NCBI RefSeq assembly: GCF_000336555.1
Contig: NZ_KB375281.1
Location: forward strand, 3,197,338-3,261,337
Direction of reading: 5' to 3'
Source of the DNA: Afipia clevelandensis ATCC 49720
Lineage (GTDB): Bacteria; Pseudomonadota; Alphaproteobacteria; Rhizobiales; Xanthobacteraceae
Length of the DNA stretch: 64,000 bases
Shown: piece after piece, positions 19,040 to 27,897 of the stretch
How the letters are laid out: each line of letters begins with the position of its first letter
How positions within the stretch are numbered: the stretch's first letter is position 1
Notes under the pieces: generated by a model
Seen by the model: the letters and a program-made list of their open reading frames with translations, nothing else
Database searches by the model: none
Told to the model about the DNA's origin: nothing
Position numbers and translations under genes: made by a program

Positions 19040-20146
19040 ATGGCTGATGCTCAGATCATCGCTGAACTGAAGGAGGGAGCGCGCGGTATCACGCCGCCGG
19101 ATGCGTCTGCGCAGCGCAAACCGTCGTCCGTCCGGCGCCTGACGAAAAAGCTCGGGCTGAAAATCGGCGATCAGATGGAATTTGACATTCGTCGCGTCAA
19201 GCGCGGCAAAGGCTATTCTTTCGTCCGCGCCGGCGGCAAGCTGGTGCGCGACGCCGCCACCATCAGGCGTTTCAACGCCATGGCGGTGCCCCCGGCCTAT
19301 GTCGACGTTCGTTATGCGAGTGATCCGCGTTCGCACCTTCAGGCGGTGGGCCGCGATGCCGCCGGGCGATTGCAGTATCGCTATCATCCCGATTGGGAAA
19401 AGGTGCGCGAAACCCGCAAGGCGCGGCGGCTTGCAAGCCTGATCGAGGCGTTGCCGAAAATCCGGCGCAGCGTGGCGCAGCATCTCGGCAACGACGCGCC
19501 AACGCGGGAGTTTACGCTCGCCGCAGTGATCGAACTCGTGGCGCGTACGGCGATTCGTCCGGGCAACGAATCCTATGCCCGGCTTAACGGAACGCGGGGC
19601 GCGACGACGCTGCTCAAAAGCAATGTCATGATTGAGGACGACTGCATCGTTCTGTCGTTCCGCGCGAAAGGCAACAAGGCGGTCCGCAAGGAATGCAACG
19701 CGGCGCGCCTGGTGCGAGCCGTGGAAACGTTGCGTGCTCTGCCGGGACGCAGGCTTTTTCAGTATCGCGATGACCATGGCGTCGTGCGCACAGTCAGCAC
19801 AGCGCAGGTCAATGCCTTTCTGCGTGAGATCGCAGGGCTCCGCATATCGCTGAAGGATTTCCGGACACTGATGGCGTCGGCGGCTGTGCTGGAATCGCTA
19901 TCGCGCATGGTTCCGGCGGAAAGCGCGCGCGGCCGCCGCAAGCAGGTGCTGGAAGCTGTGCGTGCGGCCGCCGATGAATTGTCTAACACGCCGGCGATCT
20001 GCCGCAAAAGCTATGTCCACGACACCATCGTGACGGCGTTCGAGGATGGAATCCTCGAACGCTTTGCCGCGACCTTGAAAGGATGCCGCTCGCCGGCGCG
20101 GCGCGAGCAGATTCTGGCAAAGGTGGTGTTGACGGCTGCTGCTTGA
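19040..20146 (+). CDS. DNA topoisomerase IB (poxvirus/bacterial type)
   Basis: 368 residues. Relaxes supercoils by nicking one strand through a 3'-phosphotyrosine. The N-terminal clamp domain has the RRVKRGKGYSFVRAGGK and NAMAVPPAYVDVRY blocks; the catalytic domain has TAIRPGNESYARLNGTRGAT (first catalytic Arg), SFRAKGNKA (Lys) and CRKSYVHDTI with the nucleophile Tyr at about 325. Bacterial type IB enzymes are sporadic accessory topoisomerases. ATG 19040 is taken; ATG 19013 (MPRREIVQV...) with GGGA upstream is a real alternative. It ends 1 bp from the convergent EVE gene. Confidence 0.93.
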   Translation: MADAQIIAELKEGARGITPPDASAQRKPSSVRRLTKKLGLKIGDQMEFDIRRVKRGKGYSFVRAGGKLVRDAATIRRFNAMAVPPAYVDVRYASDPRSHLQAVGRDAAGRLQYRYHPDWEKVRETRKARRLASLIEALPKIRRSVAQHLGNDAPTREFTLAAVIELVARTAIRPGNESYARLNGTRGATTLLKSNVMIEDDCIVLSFRAKGNKAVRKECNAARLVRAVETLRALPGRRLFQYRDDHGVVRTVSTAQVNAFLREIAGLRISLKDFRTLMASAAVLESLSRMVPAESARGRRKQVLEAVRAAADELSNTPAICRKSYVHDTIVTAFEDGILERFAATLKGCRSPARREQILAKVVLTAAA

Positions 20147-20147
20147 G

Positions 20148-20561
20148 CTAGATCCCGCCCATCTTGCAGACCAGCTTCCACTGCTCCGGCGTCACGCTCT
20201 GCACCGACAGCCGCGACAGCTTCACCAGTTCCATGTCGGCGAGCTTTGGCTCGGTCTTGATGGTCTCCAGCGTCACCGGCCTTTTCAGGGGCTTGTCGGC
20301 CTTGATGTCGACGCAGACAAACTTTCCGGTCTTGTCGGACGGATCGGGATAGTGCTCCTTCGCGATCTCGACAATGCCGACAATCTCCTTGCCCTCGTTG
20401 GAATGATAGAAAAAGGCGCGGTCGCCTTTCTTCATCTTCATCATGTTGAGCTTGGCGGTGTGATTGCGCACGCCGGTCCAGGCTTCGCCCTTGGCGCCTT
20501 TTGCAACCTGCTGGTCCCACGACCAGACCGAGGGTTCGGATTTCACGAGCCAGTAGGCCAT
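20148..20561 (-). CDS. EVE domain-containing protein
   Basis: 137 residues forming one EVE (PUA-like) domain: MAYWLVKSEPSVWSWDQQV at the start, EAWTGVRNHTAKLNMMKMK, GDRAFFYHSN and GIVEIAKEHYPD. These are the conserved blocks of the family that includes human THYN1. EVE domains bind modified cytosine bases in DNA or modified RNA; stand-alone bacterial members have no settled role. It starts 11 bp downstream of gpsA on the same strand and is probably co-transcribed with it. Its stop codon is separated by a single base from the convergent topoisomerase stop. Confidence 0.93.
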   Translation of the reverse strand: MAYWLVKSEPSVWSWDQQVAKGAKGEAWTGVRNHTAKLNMMKMKKGDRAFFYHSNEGKEIVGIVEIAKEHYPDPSDKTGKFVCVDIKADKPLKRPVTLETIKTEPKLADMELVKLSRLSVQSVTPEQWKLVCKMGGI

Positions 20562-20572
20562 TACGGTTTTCC

Positions 20573-21553
20573 TTATCCTTCGCTACGGAACGGCCGCGTC
20601 AGCAGCGCCTCGATGGCGGCATCCACGGTCACCGCGCCGCCGAGAATCGCCGCCACCGCATTGGCGACCGGCATCTCGACATTCTTTTCAGCCGCAAGCT
20701 CGATCAGCACCGGCGCGGTGAACTCGCCTTCCACCAGCTTGCCGCGGTCTGGCGTCTCGCCGCGTCCGAGCGCAAGCCCGAGCGAGAAGTTGCGCGACTG
20801 CGGCGTCGAGCATGACAGCAGGAGATCGCCGAGACCCGACAGGCCCGCGATGGTTTCGGATTTCGCGCCGCAGGCCAGACCAAGCCGCATCAGTTCGGCG
20901 AAGCCGCGCGTGGTCAGCGCCGCCAGTGCGGATGCGCCAAGCTTGCGGCCCGCGACAATGCCCGCCGCAATCGCCAGCACATTCTTCGCCGCGCCGCCGA
21001 TCTCGACGCCGCGCACATCGGTCGAGTGATAGGGACGGAAGGTCGCCGAGCCGAGCGCATGGACCAATGCCTTCGCGCGTGTTTCATCCGCTGTCGCGAG
21101 CGTAACGGCGGTCGGCAATCCGCGCGCCACGTCAATATCGAAACTGGGACCCGACAGGATCGCGGGCACGGCGTTCGGCGCAACCTCCGCGACGATCTCG
21201 GTCATGAACCGATGCGTGCCGCGCTCGATGCCCTTGGCGCAGACGATGACCGGCGCGCCGTTTGCCAGATGCGGTGCGAGCGCGAGCGCCGCCTCGCGCA
21301 GGCTCTGTGCCGGCGTGACTAGCAGCACCGCGTTTGCGCGGCCAGCCTGTGCGAGATCGCTGGTCACAGCGATGCCCTCCCCAAGCCGGATGCCGGGCAA
21401 TTTCGGATTCTCGCGCGTCTGCGCGATCCGCTCCGCAGCGGCGCGGTCGCGCGCATAGAGCGTGACGTCACGGCCTGCCCGCGCAGCGGCATTGGCGAGT
21501 GCCGTGCCCCATGCGCCGGCGCCGACAACAGAAATGGTCTGATGCGCGATCAT
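20573..21553 (-). CDS. gpsA: Glycerol-3-phosphate dehydrogenase [NAD(P)+]
   Basis: 326 residues, normal for GpsA, which makes sn-glycerol 3-phosphate for phospholipid synthesis. The dinucleotide-binding motif is [19 protein letters not shown]; the conserved core includes [33 protein letters not shown] and [13 protein letters not shown] with the catalytic Lys. It is placed between tsaD upstream and the EVE gene downstream, all on the minus strand; a palindromic repeat separates it from tsaD. Confidence 0.97.
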   Translation of the reverse strand: MIAHQTISVVGAGAWGTALANAAARAGRDVTLYARDRAAAERIAQTRENPKLPGIRLGEGIAVTSDLAQAGRANAVLLVTPAQSLREAALALAPHLANGAPVIVCAKGIERGTHRFMTEIVAEVAPNAVPAILSGPSFDIDVARGLPTAVTLATADETRAKALVHALGSATFRPYHSTDVRGVEIGGAAKNVLAIAAGIVAGRKLGASALAALTTRGFAELMRLGLACGAKSETIAGLSGLGDLLLSCSTPQSRNFSLGLALGRGETPDRGKLVEGEFTAPVLIELAAEKNVEMPVANAVAAILGGAVTVDAAIEALLTRPFRSEG

Positions 21554-21570
21554 AGCGTCTTCATTTTTGA

Positions 21571-21619
21571 AGGCATGATCTTATCTGAAAACCGGGGCCC
21601 ACTTTTCGGGATCATGCCT
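21571..21619. repeat. Inverted repeat between tsaD and gpsA, overlapping the tsaD stop
   Basis: AGGCATGATC and GATCATGCCT are perfect 10-bp arms around a second imperfect pair, GAAAACCGG and CCCACTTTTC. The same kind of AAAACCGG/CTTTTCGGGATCATGC palindrome is frequent in Bradyrhizobiaceae intergenic DNA to my knowledge. The last base of the right arm is the first base of the tsaD stop codon on the complementary strand. Confidence 0.8.
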
Positions 21620-22782
21620 TAGTGCCTCGCCCGCGTATTCGCAAACTTCAGCGGCGTCGATGTGGTTTCATCGAGCTTCCAGCGCGCGCGGGGCGCGCTG
21701 TCCATGTCGTCGATCATCTTCAGCGCCAGCCGCTCCGCACCGGCCCATGCGATCATCGCGCCATTGTCGGTGCAGAGCGCGGGCGGTGGAACGATCAGCG
21801 TGGTCTGCGCGCGGCCCGCGATTTCGTGCAGCGCATTGCGGATCGCGAGATTTGATGCGACGCCGCCCGCAGCGACCAGCGCGCGCGGCGGGCCGAATTT
21901 TTCCTGGAACAGTTTCAGCCCGACGCTGATGCGATCCGCGGTGACTTCAAGCACGGCGGCCTGAAAGCTCGCGCACAGATCGGCAACATCCTGCGGCTCG
22001 AACGGCATCAGGCGGGCGGCTTCATTGCGCACCGCGGTCTTCAATCCGGACAGCGAGAAGTTTGCATCGGGCCGCCCCACCATCGGGCGCGGAAAAGTGA
22101 AGCGCGCCGGATTGCCGCTGGCCGCCGCACGTTCCACCTGCGGTCCGCCGGGATAGGGCAGGTCCAGCATCTTGGCGACCTTGTCGAAGGCTTCGCCCAT
22201 GGCATCGTCGAGCGTGGTGCCGAGGCGGACATATTTTCCGACGCCGAGCACGGCAACGATCTGGGTGTGGCCGCCCGATGCGAGAAACAGGCAGTAAGGG
22301 AACATCAAGGGCACGGTCAGTCGCGGCGTCAGCGCATGCGCTTCGAGATGATTGACCGCGATCAGGGGCGTGTCATGCACCAGCGCGATCGCCTTCGCCG
22401 TGGTCAGGCCGACAATCACGCCGCCGATCAGTCCGGGCCCGGCCGCGGCGGCGACGGCGCTCAGATCGCCGAAGCCGATATCGGCTTCCTTCATGGCCGC
22501 CCGGACAATTCCGTCGAGCATGTCGACATGGGCGCGCGCGGCGATTTCGGGAACCACGCCGCCGAACGGTGCATGCTCGTCGATCTGCGAGCGCACGATG
22601 TTGGAGAGAATCCGGCCCGAGCCGTCACGGTGCCGCTCGATCACGGCCGCGGCGGTTTCGTCGCAGGTGGTCTCGATCCCCAGCACCAGTGTGCGCTTGC
22701 TTGCCAATTTCAGTCCTTGCGTTGGTGGCCAATCCGGCGTTTCCCTTGAATCCGCCAATGGGCTGTCATTGAGGGGGTTCAT
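21619..22782 (-). CDS. tsaD: tRNA N6-adenosine threonylcarbamoyltransferase
   Basis: 387 residues. TsaD (Gcp/YgjD) transfers threonylcarbamoyl to A37 of ANN-decoding tRNAs. The ASKHA-fold core begins [18 protein letters not shown]; metal-binding HLEAHALTP contains the HxxxH pair, and [21 protein letters not shown] and [14 protein letters not shown] follow in family order. About 25 extra residues precede the core ([16 protein letters not shown]), so the start could be later, but no better ribosome site was found. It is divergent from hemD, as in many alphaproteobacteria. Confidence 0.97.
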   Translation of the reverse strand: MNPLNDSPLADSRETPDWPPTQGLKLASKRTLVLGIETTCDETAAAVIERHRDGSGRILSNIVRSQIDEHAPFGGVVPEIAARAHVDMLDGIVRAAMKEADIGFGDLSAVAAAAGPGLIGGVIVGLTTAKAIALVHDTPLIAVNHLEAHALTPRLTVPLMFPYCLFLASGGHTQIVAVLGVGKYVRLGTTLDDAMGEAFDKVAKMLDLPYPGGPQVERAAASGNPARFTFPRPMVGRPDANFSLSGLKTAVRNEAARLMPFEPQDVADLCASFQAAVLEVTADRISVGLKLFQEKFGPPRALVAAGGVASNLAIRNALHEIAGRAQTTLIVPPPALCTDNGAMIAWAGAERLALKMIDDMDSAPRARWKLDETTSTPLKFANTRARH

Positions 22783-22836
22783 AACGTGAAATCGTCAGGC
22801 GGGCTATCCTTGCTTGAGACAGGGAGAGCTTCATAA

Positions 22837-23583
22837 ATGGCCATTCTTGTCACACGCCCGGCGCCGGATAATGACAAGACCGCCTCCGCCTTGCGGGCAA
22901 GGGGCCACGAGGTGCTGTTGTCGCCGATGCTGCGGTTCGAGCCGGTTGCATTCGAGGACGATGGCGAGATTGTCTTCGACGCGGTGATCCTGAGCAGCGC
23001 CAATGCGGTTCGCGCCATTGAGAATCATTCCATCCGTGCGCGACTGACGCTCCTGCCGGTCTTTGCGGTGGGCGAACATACCGCGCAGGTGGCGCGCGAT
23101 GCGGGCTTCACCAATATCACGGTCGCGGATGGCGATGCCGTCTCGTTGCGTGAGCGGATCACGGAGAGCGCGGTGGCCGGCAAGCTGAAGAAGAAGGCTG
23201 CGCTGTGCTATGTGGCGGGCGCCGATCTCACGCGCGATCTCGCTGGAGAACTTGGCGCGCGCGGATTTACGGTGGTGACCCGCACGTCCTATCGCATGGT
23301 GCCGGTGGCGGGTTTTTCCGAGCCGGTCAGCAGCGCCTTTCGCGCGGGCGCCGTCGGCGCGGTGATGCATTATTCCCGCCGTAGCGCGCGGGCCTATGTC
23401 GAAGCGGCGCGGGCCGATGGCGTGGAAATATCCGCCTTGGCTTTGCCGCAATGCTGTATGTCCGAAGCTGTCGCAGGCGTTTTGCGCGAGGCCGGTGCGA
23501 CGCAGGTTGTAGCCGCGCGCGTGCCGGACGAAAAAAACCTGCTGGATGTGGTGGACAGATTGGTCAAGGCGTCGTCTCCTTGA
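22837..23583 (+). CDS. hemD: Uroporphyrinogen-III synthase
   Basis: 248 residues. HemD cyclises hydroxymethylbilane to uroporphyrinogen III. The sequence is divergent as usual for the family, but ILVTRPAPDNDKTASALRARG at the start, DAVILSSANAVRAI, and VGAVMHYSRRSARAYVEAA in the second half correspond to the conserved landmarks. Position supports it: it is divergent from tsaD and followed 61 bp later by the Mic60-like gene and a HemY-like gene. ATG at 22837 has AGGGAGAG at 8 nt. Confidence 0.92.
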   Translation: MAILVTRPAPDNDKTASALRARGHEVLLSPMLRFEPVAFEDDGEIVFDAVILSSANAVRAIENHSIRARLTLLPVFAVGEHTAQVARDAGFTNITVADGDAVSLRERITESAVAGKLKKKAALCYVAGADLTRDLAGELGARGFTVVTRTSYRMVPVAGFSEPVSSAFRAGAVGAVMHYSRRSARAYVEAARADGVEISALALPQCCMSEAVAGVLREAGATQVVAARVPDEKNLLDVVDRLVKASSP

Positions 23584-23644
23584 TTGGAGCGGGCGAGGCC
23601 GGGAGAATCTGCTAGTCTCGGGTTCGATGCGCAGGGAGTGTTCG

Positions 23645-24832
23645 ATGGACGACGACAAGCAAGACAAGCCGGGCGGCGGCGATGCCGCAAAACGTCCACC
23701 GCCAACCATCGACCTGACCGCCTCCGACGTTTCCGAAAGCACGCCTGCGCCGGATGCGCCGTCCGACGTGAATGAGGCGGAAAAAACTGCTTCGGAACAT
23801 CATCAGCCGTCGCCCGAACCGAAAGCGCCGTCGCGGGCCGCGCCGATTGTCCTGTCCGCGCTCACCGGCGCCGCCGCCGCCGCGCTGGTGCTCGGCGTGG
23901 CGAAGTCTACCGGCTGGCTGGATGTGCCGCCACCGAAGCCGACTGCCGATGTGGTGAGCAAGAGCGATGTCGACACGCTGGGGGCGCGTCTGGCAAAGGT
24001 TGAATCCGATGTGGCGAAGCCTGCGCCTGCTCCAAAGCCGGTGACCGATCCCGCGCTGGCGGCCCGCCTCGATTCGGTAGAGAAAGCGCTGGCGTCGCTG
24101 CGTGGCGATGTTACCGCCGTACAGACAGAAAGCGGAAAGATTGTCGCTGCGCTCAACGACGTCAAATCGGCATCCCCGCAGGCGGCGGTGTCAATGCCCG
24201 CTGCATCGGGTGACACGCCGGCGCTTGAAGAACGGCTCGACAAGATCGAGCGCGCAACCGCTGCATTGACAGCGGCGGCTGCCGCGCCGCCACCACCACC
24301 GCCGCCTACGGAAGATCCAAGACTGCGCAGGCTGGATGTGCTGATCAATCTCGACAAGGCCGTGCGCCGCGGGTCGCCCTATGTTGCCGAGCTTGCTGCC
24401 GCACGCTCTGTTGCCGGTGATTCCGATGTGCTCAAGGCGCTTGATCCGTTTGCCCATACGGGGATTCCGGACACCGACGCCCTGAGCAAGGAATTGCTCG
24501 CGCTGCTGCCGCAAGTCACACCCAGGCCTGCGCCCGAGCCTGCGCCTTCCGGTATCGTGGAGCGCCTGCAGCAGAGTTTTTCCAAGCTCGTTCGCGTTCA
24601 GCGCACCGATGCGCAGGCCAGCAGTCCAAGTGGCGTGATCGCGCGCGCAACGGCTGCGGCGCAGCGAAACGATCTGAACGCGGCGAAGCGCGAACTGCTG
24701 TTGCTGCCGCAGTCTGATCTCGTTCTGGTTCGGCCATGGATCGCAAAGGTCGATGGCCGCGAGAAGGCGCTGACCGCATCCGAGCAGTTCACAATGGACA
24801 CGCTGACCGCGATCTCGAAACCGGCGCGATAG
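23645..24832 (+). CDS. Mic60/mitofilin-like inner-membrane protein
   Basis: 395 residues: an acidic, proline-rich cytoplasmic N-terminus (to about residue 65), one membrane helix (APIVLSALTGAAAAALVLGVA), then a long periplasmic coiled-coil region (SKSDVDTLGARLAKVESDV, ARLDSVEKALASLRGDV, LEERLDKIERATAAL) broken by a PPPPPPP run. The C-terminal helical mitofilin signature begins LRRLDVLINLDKAVRRGSPY and ends LVLVRPWIAKVDGR. Alphaproteobacterial Mic60 homologues lie between hemD and hemY, as here, and bend inner membranes by binding the outer membrane. ATG at 23645 has CAGGGAG upstream; an in-frame ATG at 23627 is possible. Confidence 0.88.
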   Translation: MDDDKQDKPGGGDAAKRPPPTIDLTASDVSESTPAPDAPSDVNEAEKTASEHHQPSPEPKAPSRAAPIVLSALTGAAAAALVLGVAKSTGWLDVPPPKPTADVVSKSDVDTLGARLAKVESDVAKPAPAPKPVTDPALAARLDSVEKALASLRGDVTAVQTESGKIVAALNDVKSASPQAAVSMPAASGDTPALEERLDKIERATAALTAAAAAPPPPPPPTEDPRLRRLDVLINLDKAVRRGSPYVAELAAARSVAGDSDVLKALDPFAHTGIPDTDALSKELLALLPQVTPRPAPEPAPSGIVERLQQSFSKLVRVQRTDAQASSPSGVIARATAAAQRNDLNAAKRELLLLPQSDLVLVRPWIAKVDGREKALTASEQFTMDTLTAISKPAR

Positions 24833-24840
24833 GACACATC

Positions 24841-26514
24841 ATGATCCGGATCATCCTGTTTCTTTTTCTGGTCGGTATCGTCGCGCTCGGTGCCGCCGTG
24901 GTCGCCGATCAAACCGGCGACGTCACGCTGTCATGGAGTCACTGGCGCATCGACACGTCAATACCGGTGCTCGCGCTGGCACTGCTGCTGATCGTGTGCG
25001 CGGCGATGCTGGTCTGGGCCATTGTCCGCAGTTTCCTGCGTGCGCCGGAGCGGCTGCGCAGACTTGGCCGCGAGCGGCGTCAGGCGAAGGGCCGCAACGC
25101 CATCACACAGGGCTTGATCGCCATCGGCACCGGCGATCATTTTGCCGCGCGCCGCCATGCCGATGTAGCAAAGCGGCTCGCAAATCAGGACCCGCTGGCG
25201 ATGTTGCTGCACGCACAGACCGCGCAGCTTCATGGCGACAGCGAAGGCGCGCAGCGCGCCTTTCATGCCATGGCCGAGCGCAAGGACACGCGGCTGCTCG
25301 GCCTGCGCGGATTGTTCGTGGAGGCGCAGCGCCGTGACGATGCCTATTCAGCCGTTGCGCTTGCTGAAGAGGCCTTGAAGACCGCGCCGGCGTCGGCCTG
25401 GGCGTCGCATGCGGTGCTCGGCTTCCGCTGCAGCAAGGGCGACTGGGACGGCGCGCTGAAGATTCTCGAGAACAATCTCGCAGCGGGATTGATTGATCCT
25501 GCGCCCTACAAGCGCCAGCGCGGCGTGCTTTTGACGGCGCGCGCGCTCGATCTGGAAACGTCAGACCGCGACAGGTCCCGCGCGAGCGTGATGGAAGCGG
25601 TGAAGCTCGCGCCGACGCTCGTCCCGGCCGCGACGCTGGCCGCGAAGTTTCTCAGCGAGAACAACCAGACCCGCCGCGCCATGCAGGTGATCGAGGCCGC
25701 ATGGACCGCGCAGCCGCATCCCGATCTTGCCGATGCCTATGCCCATGTGCGTCTCGGCGATTCCGCGCTCAACCGCCTGAGCCGCGTCGAAAAGCTCGCC
25801 GCGAAAGTGCCGGGACATATCGAAGGCGCGCTGGCGGTGGCGCGTTCCGCCATTGATGCGAAAGAATTCGCGCGCGCGCGCGAGGCGCTGGCGCCGTTCA
25901 TCGAGGCGCCGACGCAGCGTGTCGCCATTCTGATGGCGGAGCTTGAGCGCGCCGAGCACGGCGAAAGCGGCAATGCCCGGCTCTGGATGCAACGCGCGGT
26001 ACGCGCCGCGCTCGATCCGGCCTGGACCGCGGACGGATACGTCTCCGAAAGCTGGCGGCCGGTGTCGCCGGTCAGCGGGCGGCTCGATGCGTTTCAATGG
26101 CTGACGCCGGTGGCCGCGCTTCCGTCCGACAAAGCTACGGTGCTCGAGGCCGAGATCGCGGATGAGCCTGCGCTGCCGCCTCCGCTGGATGTGACCCCGG
26201 CCGTATCGCTGCCGTCGCCTGCGACATCGCAGGACAACCAGCCCCCGGAGCCGGTCGTGGAAGAAGCTGCAGCGCCGCCGGCCCCCGCCGCACCTGCGGT
26301 TGCCGCCAATGTCCCGCCGCCGGTGTTTCGTCCCCGCCGCGATATCGAAAAGCCGGATGCGCCGCGAATCCCGGCGGTCATCCCCATCGTCCGGGCGCCG
26401 GACGATCCGGGCGTGGCCGATGAGGTGATCCATGACGAATATGACGATCCGGAGAAGCCGGAACCGGCGCAGCAGGGTGGCTGGAAGGGATTTTTGTCCC
26501 GTCTTGTCAGTTGA
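24841..26514 (+). CDS. HemY-like membrane-anchored TPR protein
   Basis: 557 residues. Two N-terminal membrane helices (MIRIILFLFLVGIVALGAAV and IPVLALALLLIVCAAML) match the HemY_N domain, followed by the charged RAPERLRRLGRERRQAKGRNA stretch and a series of TPR-type helix pairs to about residue 400. The C-terminal 150 residues are proline-rich and disordered (PPLDVTPAVSLPSPA), ending in GGWKGFLSRLVS. In proteobacteria this protein, encoded behind hemD, is linked genetically to late haem synthesis but is not a protoporphyrinogen oxidase. It starts 8 bp after the Mic60-like gene. Confidence 0.88.
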   Translation: MIRIILFLFLVGIVALGAAVVADQTGDVTLSWSHWRIDTSIPVLALALLLIVCAAMLVWAIVRSFLRAPERLRRLGRERRQAKGRNAITQGLIAIGTGDHFAARRHADVAKRLANQDPLAMLLHAQTAQLHGDSEGAQRAFHAMAERKDTRLLGLRGLFVEAQRRDDAYSAVALAEEALKTAPASAWASHAVLGFRCSKGDWDGALKILENNLAAGLIDPAPYKRQRGVLLTARALDLETSDRDRSRASVMEAVKLAPTLVPAATLAAKFLSENNQTRRAMQVIEAAWTAQPHPDLADAYAHVRLGDSALNRLSRVEKLAAKVPGHIEGALAVARSAIDAKEFARAREALAPFIEAPTQRVAILMAELERAEHGESGNARLWMQRAVRAALDPAWTADGYVSESWRPVSPVSGRLDAFQWLTPVAALPSDKATVLEAEIADEPALPPPLDVTPAVSLPSPATSQDNQPPEPVVEEAAAPPAPAAPAVAANVPPPVFRPRRDIEKPDAPRIPAVIPIVRAPDDPGVADEVIHDEYDDPEKPEPAQQGGWKGFLSRLVS

Positions 26515-26565
26515 TTAGGACATCAATGGCATTTTCGTCACGGACCTGATCCAGCCTGACAAAAA

Positions 26566-26592
26566 CGCCCCGCGATGTTGCAAAGCGGGGCG
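26566..26592. terminator. Hairpin after the hemD-mic60-hemY operon
   Basis: CGCCCCGC (26566-26573) and GCGGGGCG (26585-26592) form an 8-bp GC stem with an 11-nt loop, 52 bp after the HemY-like stop. AAAAA precedes it, so the classical T-run is on the minus strand; on the plus strand it is a stem without U-tract and may only partly stop transcription into tRNA-Thr. Confidence 0.5.
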
Positions 26593-26630
26593 CTGGCAAG
26601 TATCAGGTGCGGATACCGATTTCGCGTTTT

Positions 26631-26706
26631 GCCGCCTTAGCTCAGCTGGTAGAGCACATCATTCGTAATGATGGGGTCGTAGGTTCGAATCCTATAGGCG
26701 GCACCA
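26631..26706 (+). tRNA. tRNA-Thr (anticodon CGT)
   Basis: A 76-nt cloverleaf with encoded CCA. Acceptor stem GCCGCCT pairs with AGGCGGC; D arm GCTCAGCTGGTAGAGC; anticodon stem CATCA/TGATG with loop TTCGTAA giving CGT, which reads ACG; T arm GTAGG-TTCGAAT-CCTAT. All stems pair without mismatch. Confidence 0.97.
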
Positions 26707-26772
26707 CTTTTCCGGTCTTGAAGACCGGCGCGCTGCGCCCGCCTGTGGCTTCGCATCCCGAGGATCGGCCCG

Positions 26773-27027
26773 ATGAAATTCCTGCCACCAGCAATGTTGC
26801 TCGCCGCACTCGTGACCGTCGGCCCTGCCGTTGCGAAAGTCGAGCAGTGCCGCTTCATCAATTCAAAGCCGGAGCGCGAAGCCTGTTACGAGCGGCAGGC
26901 GAAAGCGCTGGACGCCAAAAAAGCGGAAGCCGCTGCGAAGCAGAAGCCAAGTGCGCCGCTGGAGCGCATGAATGCGGAAGATGCGGCGCTGTCGCGCCAG
27001 CTCAGAAGCATCTGCCGGGGCTGCTGA
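26773..27027 (+). CDS. Small secreted protein with four cysteines (hypothetical)
   Basis: 84 residues. A clear signal peptide (MKFLPPAMLLAALVTVGPAVA) is followed by a short mature domain with C26 and C38 (VEQCRFINSKPEREACYERQ), a lysine/alanine-rich helix, and a CRGC end (C81, C84), so one or two disulphides or a metal site are possible. GAGGATCG sits upstream of the ATG. It starts 66 bp after tRNA-Thr. I do not recognise a named family. Confidence 0.72.
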   Translation: MKFLPPAMLLAALVTVGPAVAKVEQCRFINSKPEREACYERQAKALDAKKAEAAAKQKPSAPLERMNAEDAALSRQLRSICRGC

Positions 27028-27103
27028 TCCCCGATACCAGTTTTCATACGACAGCAGGCCGCCCGCGCGTGCGAACGGCCTGCTCCGATCCATCGAATGA
27101 GTC

Positions 27104-27874
27104 TCAGCCTGCGATCTTTGAAAAATCCGGCTGCCTGCGTTCGGCGAACGCAGTGAGCGCCTCGCGCGCCTCCGCGCCCTTGAGCCGCTCGCGCAGGATC
27201 GCGCCTTCGCGCTCCATCTGCGCCGAGATCGCCTGCGGATTTCGCATCAGGGCTTTGGTCTGCGACAGCGATCCCGCCGGCCGTTTCGCGAGCTTGACGG
27301 CGGCTTCATGGGCCTTGCTGCGAAGCTGATCCAGCGGAACGACCGCGTTGGCGAGGCCCATCGCGACGGCGGTCTCGGCATTCACCGGTTCGCCGAAGGC
27401 GAACATCTCGTAGGCGCGGGCATAGCCGACGCGCGCCGGCAACAGATGTGTCGACGCTGCTTCCGGCACCAGCGCGATATTGACGAACGGCGTGATCAGC
27501 CGCGCGGTCGGCGCGACATAGATGAGATCGCAATGCAGCAGCATGGTGGTGCCGATGCCGACCGCGTTGCCCTGCACGGCGGCGACAAGCGGCCGGGTCG
27601 AGACGGCGAGATTCTGCAGGAATCGTCCGACATGACTTGTGACCGTCGGGTCCTTCGACTGCGCCGCGAAGTCGGCCATATCGTTGCCCGCCGTAAAGCT
27701 GTCGCCATCGCCCTGAAACACCACCGCGCGAACGGCAGCATCCGTCTCCGCACGCTCCAGCGCATCCGCGAGCGCGGCATACATGGCGTTGGTGATCGCG
27801 TTCTTCTTGTCCGGACGCGCCATCGTGACGGTCAGGACGCTGGATTCAAGCTCACTCTTCACAAACTCGGTCAT
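27104..27874 (-). CDS. Enoyl-CoA hydratase/isomerase family protein
   Basis: 256 residues of crotonase fold. ARPDKKNAITNAMYAAL is the N-terminal CoA-binding segment, FTAGNDMADFA and VQGNAVGIGTTMLLHCDLIY give the oxyanion-hole backbone, and VNIALVPEAASTHLLP carries a Glu at the catalytic position. The equivalent of the first hydratase Glu is not obvious, so isomerase or another crotonase activity is as likely as hydration. ATG 27874 has GAACGAAGG upstream. It begins 23 bp after the stop of a MarR regulator on the same strand and is probably controlled by it. Confidence 0.9.
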   Translation of the reverse strand: MTEFVKSELESSVLTVTMARPDKKNAITNAMYAALADALERAETDAAVRAVVFQGDGDSFTAGNDMADFAAQSKDPTVTSHVGRFLQNLAVSTRPLVAAVQGNAVGIGTTMLLHCDLIYVAPTARLITPFVNIALVPEAASTHLLPARVGYARAYEMFAFGEPVNAETAVAMGLANAVVPLDQLRSKAHEAAVKLAKRPAGSLSQTKALMRNPQAISAQMEREGAILRERLKGAEAREALTAFAERRQPDFSKIAG

Positions 27875-27897
27875 GGCCTTCGTTCCTTCTGTCGAAA

